From Pararge aegeria (taxonomy: Eukaryota; Arthropoda; Insecta; Lepidoptera; Nymphalidae), in contig NC_053197.1 in NCBI RefSeq assembly GCF_905163445.1, positions 3,286,001 through 3,350,000 of the forward strand: a DNA stretch of 64,000 bases, written 5' to 3'. Positions 35,859-48,600 of this stretch are shown piece after piece. How positions within the stretch are numbered: the stretch's first letter is position 1; each line of letters opens with the position of its first letter. Both the position numbers and the translations under genes were made by a program. The notes beneath the pieces are model-generated. The model had not been told where the DNA came from and did no database searches. It saw only the letters and a list, made by a program, of their open reading frames with translations.

Positions 35859-36332
35859 CTAAATACATTTATACTGTACTTCTTTAAAGTGGTACGTATT
35901 TTTTTTTTTATATATATAGACAAGTGCTTGACTGCATTCACACCTGCAAGCGCGCTTGCCTAGAAGATGCCTATTCACTCTTGATTTGAAGGTACCCAGA
36001 TTATAGGTATCAGGGAAGACGGAAGATGGGAGGGCATTCCAGGCCTTTGCGGTGCGGATCAGAAAGGAAGAAGCAAAACGCTTCGTACGTGTTGATGGTA
36101 TTTCAACCACGTAACGGTGCAGATTCTTTCGGTGCCTCGCAGTTCGATGGTAGAAAGAAGATGGTTTGACCAAATCGAATAGCTCCTGAGCACACTCTCC
36201 GAAATGTATCTTGTAGAAAACAGCCAGACAAGCAACCTTGCGCCGGTGTTCAAGGCTTTGAAGTCTACTGACTACAAGGTCGTTGCCAATGAGTCTCCTA
36301 GCACGAATGAAATGAAATGAAATGCCTTTCAA
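35859..36332 (-). mobile_element. LINE reverse-transcriptase C-terminal remnant, long open frame
   Basis: 157 residues: LQSLEHRRKVACLAVFYKI, GECAQELFDL, SFLIRTAKAWNALPSSVFP, TFKSRVNRHLL. This is the characteristic post-RT tail of CR1/Jockey-type elements. Only the C-terminal part is present, and the 5' side runs into a SINE at 36335. The open length suggests a relatively young insertion. Confidence 0.75.
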
Positions 36333-36334
36333 AA

Positions 36335-36597
36335 ATAATAAATAAATATATTAAGACAATACACACATCGCCATCTAGCCCCAAAGTAAGCGTAGCTTGT
36401 GTTATGGGTACTGAGATAGCTGATGAATATTTTTAATGAATATAATACACATAAATACTTATAATATACAGATAAACACCCAGACACTGAAAAACATTCA
36501 TGTTCATCACACAAACACTGTCCAGTTGTGGGAATCGAACCCACGGCCTTGGACTCCGAAAGCAGGGTCGCTGCGCACTGCGCCATTCGGCCGTCAA
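36335..36597 (-). mobile_element. tRNA-headed SINE (family A)
   Basis: Minus-strand copy close to the consensus, with GTTGTGGGAATCGAACCCACG (B box complement) and GGTCGCTGCGCACTGCGCCA (A-box side). Abuts the LINE remnant at 35859-36332. Confidence 0.85.
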
Positions 36598-37268
36598 AAA
36601 CATAAATATTGTTGTTGTTTAGAACATAAATATAACTAATCATACAACTTAGAACCCCAATGTACGATATTCATATTTCGCAATGATTTTAATGTAATAT
36701 AGCAACCTATAACAATCGGTGCTTCAATATTTTGAAATTCTATAAATCTTAACAGAAATATTGTCGATCAGTACTATCGACAAAGTATCGGGCATCCCTA
36801 TCGTAGTACTCTCATCAGCGCTTCAAATCGGCACAATGTTTTGCTGTCATTTTTAAGGAAAAGCTGTCCCGTACTATAGTTTAATATAGGTCAGTGTCTG
36901 AACTGTCTGAGAGTGTTGTATTTGTCAATGTCAAAGTTGACACTTAAGCTCGACAGACAGCTGTCGAAATGAACGTCAAAGTCAAATAGAAATTTACGTG
37001 TTGTGAACTCTTTCAGATAGTCTCATTTGTTGCTATTGGCTGAATTCACGATCCTTCCACTCAGATTGCATATTATAACCAATAATGGAATCGTATCAGC
37101 CAATGTAAAAACATCGCAACCGTCACATTGTGTCTGTTATTCTACCAAATTATTTTGTGTTTACTTCGGAATCGAGAAATTGGAAGTGTTTATTCTTCCA
37201 AAGAAATTGTGTTTCAACTTTTCCCAGCCGGAATATAAAATTTCTAAAAAAATACAGAAGATAATGCA

Positions 37269-37375
37269 ATAACTGCTGAAACCTCTGAAGTTGAAACCCT
37301 TTTGGGTTAAATCTTTTAAGATGCAATCCTTATAAACGAAACACTAGAAGTTTCGGAAGAAATGTAAGTTTTTAC
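37269..37375 (+). repeat. Diverged copy of the 39415-39540 segment
   Basis: About 100 nt resemble 39415-39540, including a CTGAAAC start, CCTTTTGGGTTAA, then NETLEVSEEM with a consensus GTAAGT donor (compare GETPKISKEM plus GTAGGT). Both copies carry stops. Confidence 0.55.
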
Positions 37376-37519
37376 TACTATTACTTGCGAGTTCGTGTAT
37401 AATATGGACAGCTGTTGTATGAAACATGCGGTTTCCATGTTACCGGTTACGGTACCTAGTTCAGGGTTACAAATGAATTGAACAGACAGATATCGCACTG
37501 ATAAAATAGAGGTTGATTG

Positions 37520-37800
37520 TTGCCGAGTAGTTCTCTAGGACTAGGACTTCGGCGTCACTATTGTGGAAGCAGAGTTTGAACCCCAGCACACATCTCTTTA
37601 ATTCTGACATCACTTGCTTTATTTGGTAAAGGAAGACATTGTGAAAAAGTCCTGTAATGCTGAGAGTTCTCCATAATATTCTCAAAAGAGTGTCTGTCAA
37701 TCCATACTTGGCCCGCATGGTGGGCAGCAGCCTAAACCGGTCTAATTCTGGGAGAAGACTCTGACATCAGTTGGTAATGCGTTGATATGATGATGGTGAT
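37520..37800 (+). mobile_element. SINE family B, diverged
   Basis: TTGCCGAGTAG head remnant, GAGTTTGAACCCCAGCAC, TTGGTAAAGGAAGACATTGTG, CTGAGAGTTCTCCATAAT and an ATGATGATGGTGATG end. Confidence 0.65.
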
Positions 37801-38841
37801 GAATTTAATTAGTAAAGATGTTATAGCTAATTTTTTATCTCAGATGAGGCAGTGTGTTTTATGGCCATATATTATTATAATTCAACCATATCATTATCCA
37901 CCTATTATCGGCCCACAAAGCACGGCTCTCTTCCCAGAATAAGGTGTTGAAAGCATATGAAATCTTAAAAGTGAATTTGTAGATTTTATGTGCTTTCAAC
38001 ACTATCGAAAACTCTTTGGCGTACTAGTTTCCTCACTGTTGCCCCAAAAGTATTTAATTTCTTAACATATCTCAACCTATTAACTTTTAAATGACCTATT
38101 ACTTACCAACCTAACCTATCCCTGAAAAAGCCCCTTGCTTTATGGAAGTACAGAAATTTAAATAAGTAAGTTCCTGTACTGTTAGGCAGCAGTTATAAAC
38201 AATTGCCCGTAGTTTAAGAGCTGTTTTTGATATTTGCCAATTTCCACTCTTATACTGAAGCATCCTCATTAAATATTGACCTAACAATTTACAATTACAA
38301 AGAATGTTTGCAAAAAGCTAGCTGCTTGTTGAAACTGAAAGTATATTAAGTTGGTCTAGTTTGCACTGTGCAAAACAGATCTCACCTTTTTATCCACTGT
38401 TGTAAAGCCATCTATATTCGGTTTTTGTTTTTAATATGTGACTCTCTAACTATACATATAATTATAAAATTATGCAATAATATACAAGTAAAACCTTACT
38501 TAAATTGTGAAATTTAGTGCTATATAATATAAGCTATGCTTACCATCTTTTACAGAGACTTATAAATAATGTTTATATTTGTTTATATTTATGAATTTTG
38601 TAACTAAATTAAAACTACATGGAGCAGTCACTTGTACTCCTCAGAGTCATATTTATAGAACATATGTAGGTAGACCTACTCTGCAAAGTTTTAGGACATC
38701 AAAAAATACACTGTCACTATTGTTAAAAATTTAAAATAAATAATAATAAATTTAAAAATGCTTTACAATGATAAAAATATAAACCTTAATTAAAATTACA
38801 GTTCTTAAATTTTAATACTTATGTGTAATAAATAATTTTCA

Positions 38842-39530
38842 GATATTCCTCCCGGAAATTATAATGTATGGGATATCTTCACTTACAACTTCAGTCAATT
38901 AGGTTCAGTTATAGTCACATTAAGAAAGTAAAAATTTCAGGTTTGGCAAGAAGAATAAAAGGCACCGGTAAAAAGCGTAACAAGAAAAACCAAAAAGTTC
39001 CAGATTCTTGTAGTGAAAATATTATTAGTTCAAGCACAGATAATGTGAAAACAGATATTAATACTAGTAATAACAAAAACGCAAATATTGATGTCAACAA
39101 TAATAATGCAAACACTCTGATAACACACTGATAATACAATTAATAATAATTAATATTTTGAATGCTAACAAAGTAATTTTAAATGCTGACTGTACTGATA
39201 CCGATTGTGAAAGTAATTTTATAATAAACACTACTGATGAAGCTATACATAAAAAGATATTTCAAATATTAATCATGTAATTATTACCAACAAAAAATCT
39301 TTCAATGTACATACAAAAAAAGGAAACCAAATTAATATCAATAGCAACAGTGCTAATATTGGTAATGCGTGTAATGATAGTATAGAAACTGCTACTATAA
39401 GTATTGATGAAAAAATTCAACTTTTGAAACTGAAAACAAACAGATTGAAAAATGAGCTAAACCCCCTTTGGGTAATGCCTTTTTAGATGACATTCCTATT
39501 GGCGAAACACCTAAAATTTCGAAAGAAATG
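38842..39530 (+). pseudogene. Decayed Asn/Lys-rich coding-like sequence
   Basis: Begins after a good acceptor (TTTTCAG) with an open phase-1 stretch IPPGNYNVWDIFTYNFSQL. It then runs through Lys-rich KRNKKNQKVPDSCSENI, an Asn-rich part, and after frame changes ISIDEKIQLLKLKTNRLKNE and, in another frame, GETPKISKEM followed by a GTAGGT donor. The reading frame is broken at several places. Parts recur at 37269-37375 and 40140-40330. It lies just upstream of the first supported NXF exon, so it may be a former N-terminal exon set of NXF or an unrelated dead gene. The protein family is not recognised. Confidence 0.4.
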
Positions 39531-40139
39531 TAGGTTTTTTGTGACTTATTCTACATGCAATATCTGGTTTTGTCTACAAAACCTTAGTTTATTAATTACC
39601 TCTTTGGCAAATATGATCATGATTGGTTTTGCAGCTAAGTCCAAATATGTATAAGGCAGATATAAAAACTTGCATATGACTACTTCCTCTGGCAGGATAG
39701 TGTGTACCACCTCAAATTGATTTGATTGAACGCCATCTATCAAAAGTAATCTGATGTGGCATATCCCAAACAAAATTTCCAATTTAGATTAATTACATTT
39801 TTCGGCGGTTTCTACATAAATTTCCTTACTAGGCGAACAATGCAAAAAAATATAAGTCCAATTATTTTCATATTTTAAGGCGACTAAATTGATTTTTCCC
39901 AAGCTTTTAAAATTAATTAATTTTACCAGCTATTTTAAATTACATTTTTGCAATGGTACTATTGCATCGTTTTTATATTGTATGAAGAATCATTTCCAAG
40001 CTAAGATTAAAAATTAAGCAACTAAAATGAACAACTACAAATTACTAAAATGTAATGTATCAGAATTGGTTACTCTAAAAACTACGTACTTAATGACTAT
40101 TTATAAACAAGTTTAAATTAAGAAGTCGTGAATGATCGG

Positions 40140-40330
40140 AAAGGAACAATTTCAGATTGGACTGGAACAAAATCAAACACAACGTAGGCGTAAAAACAGA
40201 AAAAGAAAAATAAGAACAAAAAGCTTCCTCATCCCACTAATGAAAATATTATTAATTCAAGTACAGATAACGAAATTACCGATACTAAGACACGTAGTAC
40301 AAAAACGTGGGGTACCGATATCAAAATGCT
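40140..40330 (+). repeat. Diverged copy of the 38940-39080 Lys/Asn-rich segment
   Basis: Frame beginning near 40194 gives KKKNKNKKLPHPTNENIIN followed by SSTDNEITDTKT, matching KKRNKKNQKVPDSCSENIIS and SSTDNVKTDINT at 38970-39080. A TAA immediately precedes the matching frame, so this copy is broken. Confidence 0.6.
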
Positions 40331-40352
40331 TAAATTATGTTTTTTTTTTCAG

Positions 40353-43300
40353 GTGAATATAGGAAAAGAGCAAACCAAGAAATTCGGGAAGGCCTGTCTT
40401 CTGATATTTTCTGTAGAGGAAATAAAGTCGGACGCAAAATGAATAACGATCTGAACGCCTATGACGATCTAGGTATACGTCTTTGTTCGTTTGACTTTAT
40501 ACGTCTAAATTCAAATTCAAAAATGATTTATACATGTAGACCTTACAGGCACTTTGAAGCCTTCAAACATATAACAAGTTAGCACTAATGTTAGGTGATG
40601 GTGATAACTACATTCGTTAACTTAAAACTAAAGCTAGGTTTCCGAACACGCCCTGGTCTAAAAAGAGCCCACAACAAACATAGCCTTTTTTTTTGTTATC
40701 ACCATCTCACACTGCCGGCCATATTTCACCAGCACAACAATTTCGATTTATTTCGAAGACATGTTTGATAAAAAACTATTTTCGTAATTAATTGAAGGTC
40801 GTTCAAATCGGATCAGGCCCATCAAATAATTATGTAACTTGAAACTGTTCATTACTCGATCGAACACGGTCCCCCGAAAGGGATGCCGAAGCTCTAACCA
40901 CTAGACCATCACCTATAAATATTTTATTGCCTTGGCGTGTGGTGATGGCAGATCAGAATACAGTTGTCAAACCCCTCTTCCTCCCGCGGGTGTCGTACGA
41001 GACGACTAAAAGACCGGGTAGCAGCGACCTCTGTGCTACTACTACCGTGGTACTCGACGTGGTACTACTACAGCGTGGTGATTTTGGACATACCCTCCCG
41101 TTGGGAGAGGCCTTTAGTCCACCAGTGGACTAACCTATTGACGAAGTAGGCTGTTGAGGAATATTTTATAGAAATTCAGTCATTGAAGTTTTATCTTGTT
41201 ACTTTCAGTACGGTACAAGAACCCAGCTGGGATACCGAGGTCTTTTTTATTGAAACAAGATCGTTTTGGTGCAATACTACCGCAAACAGGTGAAACGAAA
41301 ACATTATATGAAATATATAAGTGCTTTTTCATCATCAGCATCATTCATCTTAGAGCATAGTCGTTAACATAAAATTTGTGTAATTTGACTTTGAAAACAC
41401 GCTCATGATAAATAAGGCTACTTATCATAAGTGTGTTTTCAAGAGTCAAGATTCGCTCGCTCGCAATCCGAAGTCGTCGTCACTCGTCAAGTATCAAACT
41501 ATAGCAAAATTCAGCAAATTAAGGCAACACCTTCAAAGCAAAATTATATATACTACGACTATAAAATCGCCATCTAGCCCCAAAGTAGTTAGCTTGTGTT
41601 ATGGGTACTAAGATGACTGATGAATATTTTTTATGAATAGTATACATAAATACTTATAATATACAGATAAACACCCATACACTGAAAAACATTTATGTTC
41701 ATCAAACAAACATTCTCCAGTTGTGGGAATCGAACCCACAACTTTGGCCTCAGAAAGCAGGGTCGCTGCCCACTGCGCCAATCGGCTGTCAGATTGGTTT
41801 TATTTCACTCGCTTTAGAGTCGCAAATCCTGTATTTCTGATTTTTATTTTGCATATGTTGTTTCAAAAACAGTAGCTGAAGAATTTGAGGCGATTGTGAG
41901 CTTTAATTCAGTATTAATAAGATCCATCAATCCATCCAGTCTGGCGTTGATGGGAATGATGATTGTATCTAAATGTTTCTATTTAGTATCTCTTTATTTG
42001 TTTGTTTTTTACTATTTATTCGCTTTTCTTTTTCTATTTTGTATTTGTAGTAAATTATTAGAATGTTTATGTGTGTTGAATATATGTATATTATATTTTT
42101 GTACCTGTATATATTATATATTTTGGGTGGTTTAATATTTATTTTGTATATTTTTAAGTTTATGTACTTATGTCATAATATCATAAGATTTACCACCTCC
42201 CAAGCATCTATAGCATTTTCTCCTATGTTGGGTTGCCTGGAAGAGATATAGCGATAAGGCCGCCAAATTGTACGTTCTACCTTAACGCTCTATTATATTT
42301 GTATTTTGTGAATTTTCTGTGTGTAGTGTATAATATACGTGTATTTATTAGTTCCACTTTACATAAAAACTTATAAAATACAGATAAACACCCAAACACT
42401 GGAAAACATTCATTTTCATCACGCAAACATTTTTCAGTAGTGAAAACGTTATAGACATCTTGCAGGCATGCAGGTTTCCTCACGATGTTTTCCTTCACAG
42501 TTTAGCCGATTTTGTTTTAAGTATTCTTTTTTTTTTCTAGATTTTGTGGACATTCAATCAAGAAGGCATTTTGAACCACCGATGAATCAAAACGTTTCCG
42601 GAAACCAGTCACAGATTTTTGTTCAAACTGCCAATGTCAATATGGTAGCAGGCCAAGCGTATTCTCCGACTGAGGTGTATGATGAAATTAAACAAGCTGA
42701 AGGTAATATTAATTTCCATCAGGCTGTAGTGTGGATCCACCATTATCATCTTCATCATCAGCCTTTTAACGTCCCACTGCTAACACAGGCCTCAAGTCCA
42801 GTGGCGTTCCTAGGGTTTTAAAGACCTAAAAAATATATTAGTGTGTCCGACGTACGACTTTCAGACACATTAACAGAGTTCTCTGTTGCTAACATCGGGG
42901 GTTTCATCGATAAATTAATTTCAAAATCGCCGCCAGAAGAGTTAATTACATCAGCTGCGGAATGAATAATATCATTTTATTACATAAATAACTCTGCCCG
43001 GATTTGCCACTTAATTGATTTTGTATATGTTTTTCTTAAACAAGATATTATTTTGAAAGTAACAATACAAGTTCTACGAAATTTCCTTTGTTTAATGAAC
43101 TATTGGACTCGTCATGACCTCTAATAGGTAGTTCTTGTTGTGGCAAATGACAAACAATATCAACTAATTTACTAAACTAAATATCAACTTTAAAAATCAC
43201 TACGATTATGGTCAACACGCGAATTATGATGGAAATTTCAATTTATAATTGGTGGGATAAAGAAGTTTATATGCGCTGTTTGCTGAAATAAAATTAAAGA

Positions 43301-45680
43301 GTTCTAACTTAAAAAAGCGATATTATGCTATTAAGGATTATGTATGTGACATTTTATAAAACTTTGACATATATTTTTTTATATACTTGATAAGAATTTA
43401 ATTTAATGAGCATTGTAAAGACATAGTTTTAAAAATATCAAATTTGCATGCCAATCGATTTTAGCGCTATTATACTATTGTACCCACCAACCTGCAAACC
43501 TGTAACTTAATCTGCAAATAAAGAAATTGAAATTGAAATATCTCAAAGAGACAGTTTTAGAGCATAGACCCACCTCGCTGCTACAGTGCGGGTTGGTGGG
43601 TAAATGTTATCTGTATGTTATATACTTATAGATAAAGTTGAAGAGTTTGTTTGTTTACTTGAACACGATGATTTCAGTGTTTGATAGCCCCTTTATCGAG
43701 GAAGTCTTAATATAACAACGCTAAGACCTATATTGTATGAATGAATATGAATAGTAAAATTAAAATTCAAATTAAAAAATGTTTTATTCATGTAGACCTA
43801 TTACAGGCACTTATGAAGCATTCATACATTTAACATGTTACACTAATGTTAGTGATGGTGATAACTGCATTCGTTAACTTAAAACTAAAGCTACGAGGGT
43901 TCCAAACGCGCCCTGGTCTAAGAAGAGCCCCCAACAAACTGAGCCAGATTTTTTTTTCGTTATCACCATCTCACAGTCTAGTTAATGTTGGGCTTTGAAT
44001 TGCTCTAATTCATACCCAAGGTTTTTTATCATACATGTAATCCTTAATATTATAATAGTAGTAGCATAGCACCAATGAAGAACGTTTCAAAACTCGTAGT
44101 AGATTAAAAAAATTGACAATGTCACCAGAGTAAATATTTCACTCTTTCTCATTTTTAATATTAACCATGGATTCCAGATTTGCGCGATAGTTCCGAATCA
44201 CCGGATATGCTTGAGTTTGGTCAGAAGCGACAAAGCGCTTTCGAGAGACTCGGACCGGTGGCGCAACCGAAGAAACCGAAACTGACGATAAATCTCAACA
44301 TGGACAACGATCAACCCGTCAGGTAAATGTTCAACATATTTCAACTGCTGAGTTTCTTGCGGGTTTCTTCTCGGTAGAATCTGCCTTCCGAACCGGTGGT
44401 AGAGTCACTACAAACAGACATACTTGTCGTTTCAAAAGTGCTTATATTAGGCCTACTTGAAATAAATGAATTATGAATTTTTGAATGTGTTGATTACATT
44501 TGTAAGTTTTACTTACATAACTTAGTTATGAAGGTTCCTTACGATCAATTTACTAATGTAAACAACTTTGTAAGTTAGTTATAGTGACTTACAGCTTACG
44601 GGCTAACCTGTTAACATTATTACTCTAAGGTGTTGATTAAACTTGTAAGTTTTACTTACGTAACCTAGGTACGAAAGTTCCTTACAGCTTACGGGCTAAC
44701 CTGTAAGGGTGTATGGTATGGCTACGCGGCATCGCAATAGAACGGTAAATAGTTTAGTAGCCCGTCTCTGTAGGTAGGGTAATTAACAATGGCCCAGTCT
44801 CCCACCAGATCAGACCAAATAACCCAGTATTCCCGAATAACCACAGCCCGGGGATTAAACCCGGGACCTGCGTCTCCCCTGGCGCAGCCGTGAGCCCTTT
44901 TGTTTTAACTAACAGGTTCCGGGTTCAGGAAAGGGCAATCTGAGAATTTATAATTTTAGGAAGATTCTGCCGTGGCTAGTTACCACCCTTCCGACAAAGA
45001 CGTGCCGCTAAACGATTTAGTGTTCCGGTGCGATGTCACGTAGGAACCGAATAGGGGTATGAGTTAAGACTACCATATTTCCTAACAGGTTAGCCCGCTA
45101 CCATCTTGGACTGCATCATCACTTACCACCAGTTGAAATTGCAGTCAAGGGCTAACTTTTAAAATAAAAAAAAAACCCACTTACCGCGTAGCCCATCTGC
45201 TTGGTCCATCAACTATGACTAAAAAAATATAAAAATCGTGTGTGTACTTATGTACACGCGTTAGAAGTTATACTTCTTTGGCGTAACAATATAAAAATCT
45301 TTTCAAATTTTTTTATCTTTCGCCTTATTCTACGTTCATAGAAAAAACGATAACAATAGAAAAAAGGTATTATTTTAATTATTTAAAAGTCAACTGTCAA
45401 AGCTTTTTTAGAAAAACTAACATTTTGACTATAGCTAACTTCACGGTGTCGGTTTTTTGTGGCGGTGTGCGCGCGCATCGTGAAATTTTTCACTAACGCG
45501 CCAAAAGAAGTATAACGTCAAAAAAAATGTCTTTGCAGGGAAGTGGTAGAACTGAAGAACGTCTATGATGACGAGAACATAATCAACAGCACTGATGAGA
45601 CTGTCGTCACTTACCTACCCTTATGGCCGTGGAAAAACCATGTGGTCACCAAGAAGAGTGTCACTGCGAGAACATCAAAG
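40353..45680 (+). CDS. NXF N-terminal basic/disordered exons
   Basis: Five small exons (40353-40472, 41209-41289, 42541-42702, 44178-44322, 45539-45680), mostly joined in phase 1. Recognisable pieces are YRKRANQEIREGL, NPAGIPRSFLLKQDRFG, QIFVQTANVNMVAGQ, SAFERLGPVAQPKKPKL and WPWKNHVVTKKS. The composition is charged, with no obvious fold, as for NXF N-termini, which bind RNA and adaptors. Acceptors are strong (poly-T then CAG or TAG) except at 44178. An upstream exon ending in phase 1 with a G is required; it was not identified. The first two exons are the least certain part of the model. Confidence 0.7.
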
Positions 45681-48600
45681 GTTCGTTTATCTTCATTTTA
45701 TATTGCCGATAAGCGATAAGGGTTTGGTTTCACATAGCAACTCTTCCGGGTTAGGGGGCGTCCATAATTACGTGAGATGTTTTTTTTTTTAATTTTCTGT
45801 CCCTCCTATACAGATTCTCCTACTTTTCGCGGAGTTTAGCAAATTAAGCTTAATATTCAAAATATTCGGAACGCGTTGTAAACGCTTATTTTTATATTCG
45901 GGAAATGTTTGTTTGTTGTTGTTGTTTAAATCTAAAGGCAATTTTATTCAGTAATTATCAGATTTCAGCCCCTGAAATAATACATAAAAAGAAAATCAAA
46001 ATTTCCTTATTCATGTAGGCATATCACAGGCACTTATGGAACGTTCATACATATATAATAAATATAATAGTATATATACTACGATAATATAAACAACATC
46101 GCAAAGTAACGCCTGCTTCTATCCAATACGTACCAAAAGCGTATAGCCAAACGATCGATACGATACGAACGATAGTTTGATCAATAAAATTGACAGTTTA
46201 CTCGTTCAAATCTTTTGGTATACGAAAAGGGTTAAATTATTTTTTTAAAGTTATACTTCTATTGGTGCGTTAGGGAAAAATGATGAGAGTAAATTGTTAC
46301 GATGCGCACGCACACCGTCACAAAAAACCGACACCCTGAAGTTAGCTATAAGGTTTGACTATATACACTTTCAAATGTCTTTCAGTATTCCAAATTTAAG
46401 TATGTTTTTGATGTCTATTTCTTTAATTATGTAGAAATATTATTTTTGTAATATTAAAATAAACTTTATTTAAATAGATAATGCGTTATAATGGAACTTT
46501 CAATGCATCAAGTACGTTTTTTCTATAAACGTAGAATAATGAAATATTTTTATCCTGTTACGACAAAGAAGTGCTGAATAAGTACACACACTTTTTTTTT
46601 TCAGACTGTCATGATGATGGAACAGGAGCAAATGGAGGAAATATATGAGAAAGATAAAAACTTTATCATGATTACAGTAAGTTTCATAAGCTTAGTTTAG
46701 TTAATTAGCTTAGTTAGGGAGTATTGTATTCTGTTACAACATCGCACCGGAACAATCGCTTAGCGGTACGTCTTTATGGTTAGGGTGGTAACTAGCAACG
46801 GCCAAAGCCTTCCACAAGACCAGACCAGATAAAATTCAGAAATAATGAATTCCCAAATTGCCTCTGTCGGGTTGGACCCCGGGAGCTCCTACTTAAACTC
46901 ACAGCGCTCGCCGGTGCGCCATGGAGGTCGTCAACCTATATGGTTGCTAGTATATAAGTAAGGATGTGTACTAATTACTTACTATTTTAACTTGTCTAGG
47001 TAACTGGCTACCCGCCGTCATGGACAAAAGAACAGTTACTGGATTCGATGCTGGAAAATCTAGTGGGGAAAAGTTTTGTTCCTTGTTTCATAGAGGTAAG
47101 TTTTAAATCGTTCTTTTTTTACCGTTGACAGATTTTGCGTTCGTCTTACATATTGTGATCGAACATTCTCACCAGTAATATACAGCGTATAACCCAATTA
47201 CGAAATATTGTTGAAGGGCGCATAACCCTGTAAAAATATTAAATCAAAGGAGCGTATTTACTTTCCCATACAAACGAATTCAAAACATTCTTAGTGTTTA
47301 TTTATGACAACCCTATTAAAGATAAAATACCGACACGCGCATAGTACCTACACTACGGCCTTTGACGGCCGATTGGCGCAGTGGGCAGCGACCGTGCTTT
47401 CTGAGTCCAAGGCCGTGTGTCCGTAAGTGATTCGCACAACTGGAAAATGTTTGTGTGATGAATATGAATGTTTTTCAGTGTCTGGGTGTTTATATGTATG
47501 TTCTAAGTATTTATATATATTATTATAAATAAAAATATTCATCTCAGTACCCATACTGCTACGCTTAATTTGGGGCTAGATGGCGAGGTATATATTGTCG
47601 TAGTATATTTATTATTATTTATTACTACGCGACGCGTACCTCAAAAAGTGACAGGAGTCACATGATTTTAATTGAGCGTGTGAGTGTAATTGCTTTCAGT
47701 GAAAACTATGACAGTGGTTTACTCTAAAACTATTAGGTTTTCGGTTTCACAGATAAGTCTCAGAGACAGTACATTATGTAACCTCTAAAAATCTTAAGCC
47801 TTGGAAGTATTAGTTCGCTTTTTATTTACATTTACAGTTTAAGCCAAAAGTGTGCAGATTCCTCGTAATCCGATGTCGACCCGCGCTCCTGATGATACAT
47901 TTTCTCGGCTTCGCGATGCGAAAAGAAGATGTGGAACTTGAGATAACCGTATCTACTACCACGATATCCATTCATAAACTAGAGTTCGCACCGCGGTCCG
48001 TTCTCAGACAACGCCTGGCTATGAAGTATGATGGTGGCAAGCGAGAGTTGGATTTGAGCGAATTCACGCTTAAATTTGGTAAGTGTTTAATTTAATAATT
48101 TAAAATATTTCAGACTCTAAAGAATTTGAACCTCTCTCTGGAAATCGATTGTTTTTACTTAAATTTATTCCTAAGTCATTATTACTAAGCCAATTAATTA
48201 TATTTTCTAAAGCGTTATTGATGTCATTTTCGTAACGTTGCCTTTGTAATGTCATTAATATAAATTAGAAAAAGGAAAGGCCCTAATATACTCCTCTGTG
48301 GTACTCCCCGCTTGTTGTTTTTTTAATTGTGATCTATATATTACCTTGGTTTTATTTTCTATTTTAGCGAGTTCAGTGCATATTTTCGTATCACTTAAGT
48401 ACATAAACTAAAGTGAAATAGACCCTTTTTTTCATCTCGCGAAAAGTTGGGTTCATAATGTCCTGTACTGACATTGATAATAAAGGATCCTTTATTTATA
48501 ATTCAACGTCATTACGGTCTCAATACATACTAATGTTTCGAAACCTAGCATAACATCTGTTCGACGTAGGTACTGCATCAAGTAAAAAACTTTCACTACG

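Noticed and set aside
38842..38930. Open stretch after a strong acceptor as a live NXF exon
   Set aside because: Starts in the correct phase, but the only possible donors are weak or leave an impossible 13-nt intron, and the following sequence is frame-broken.
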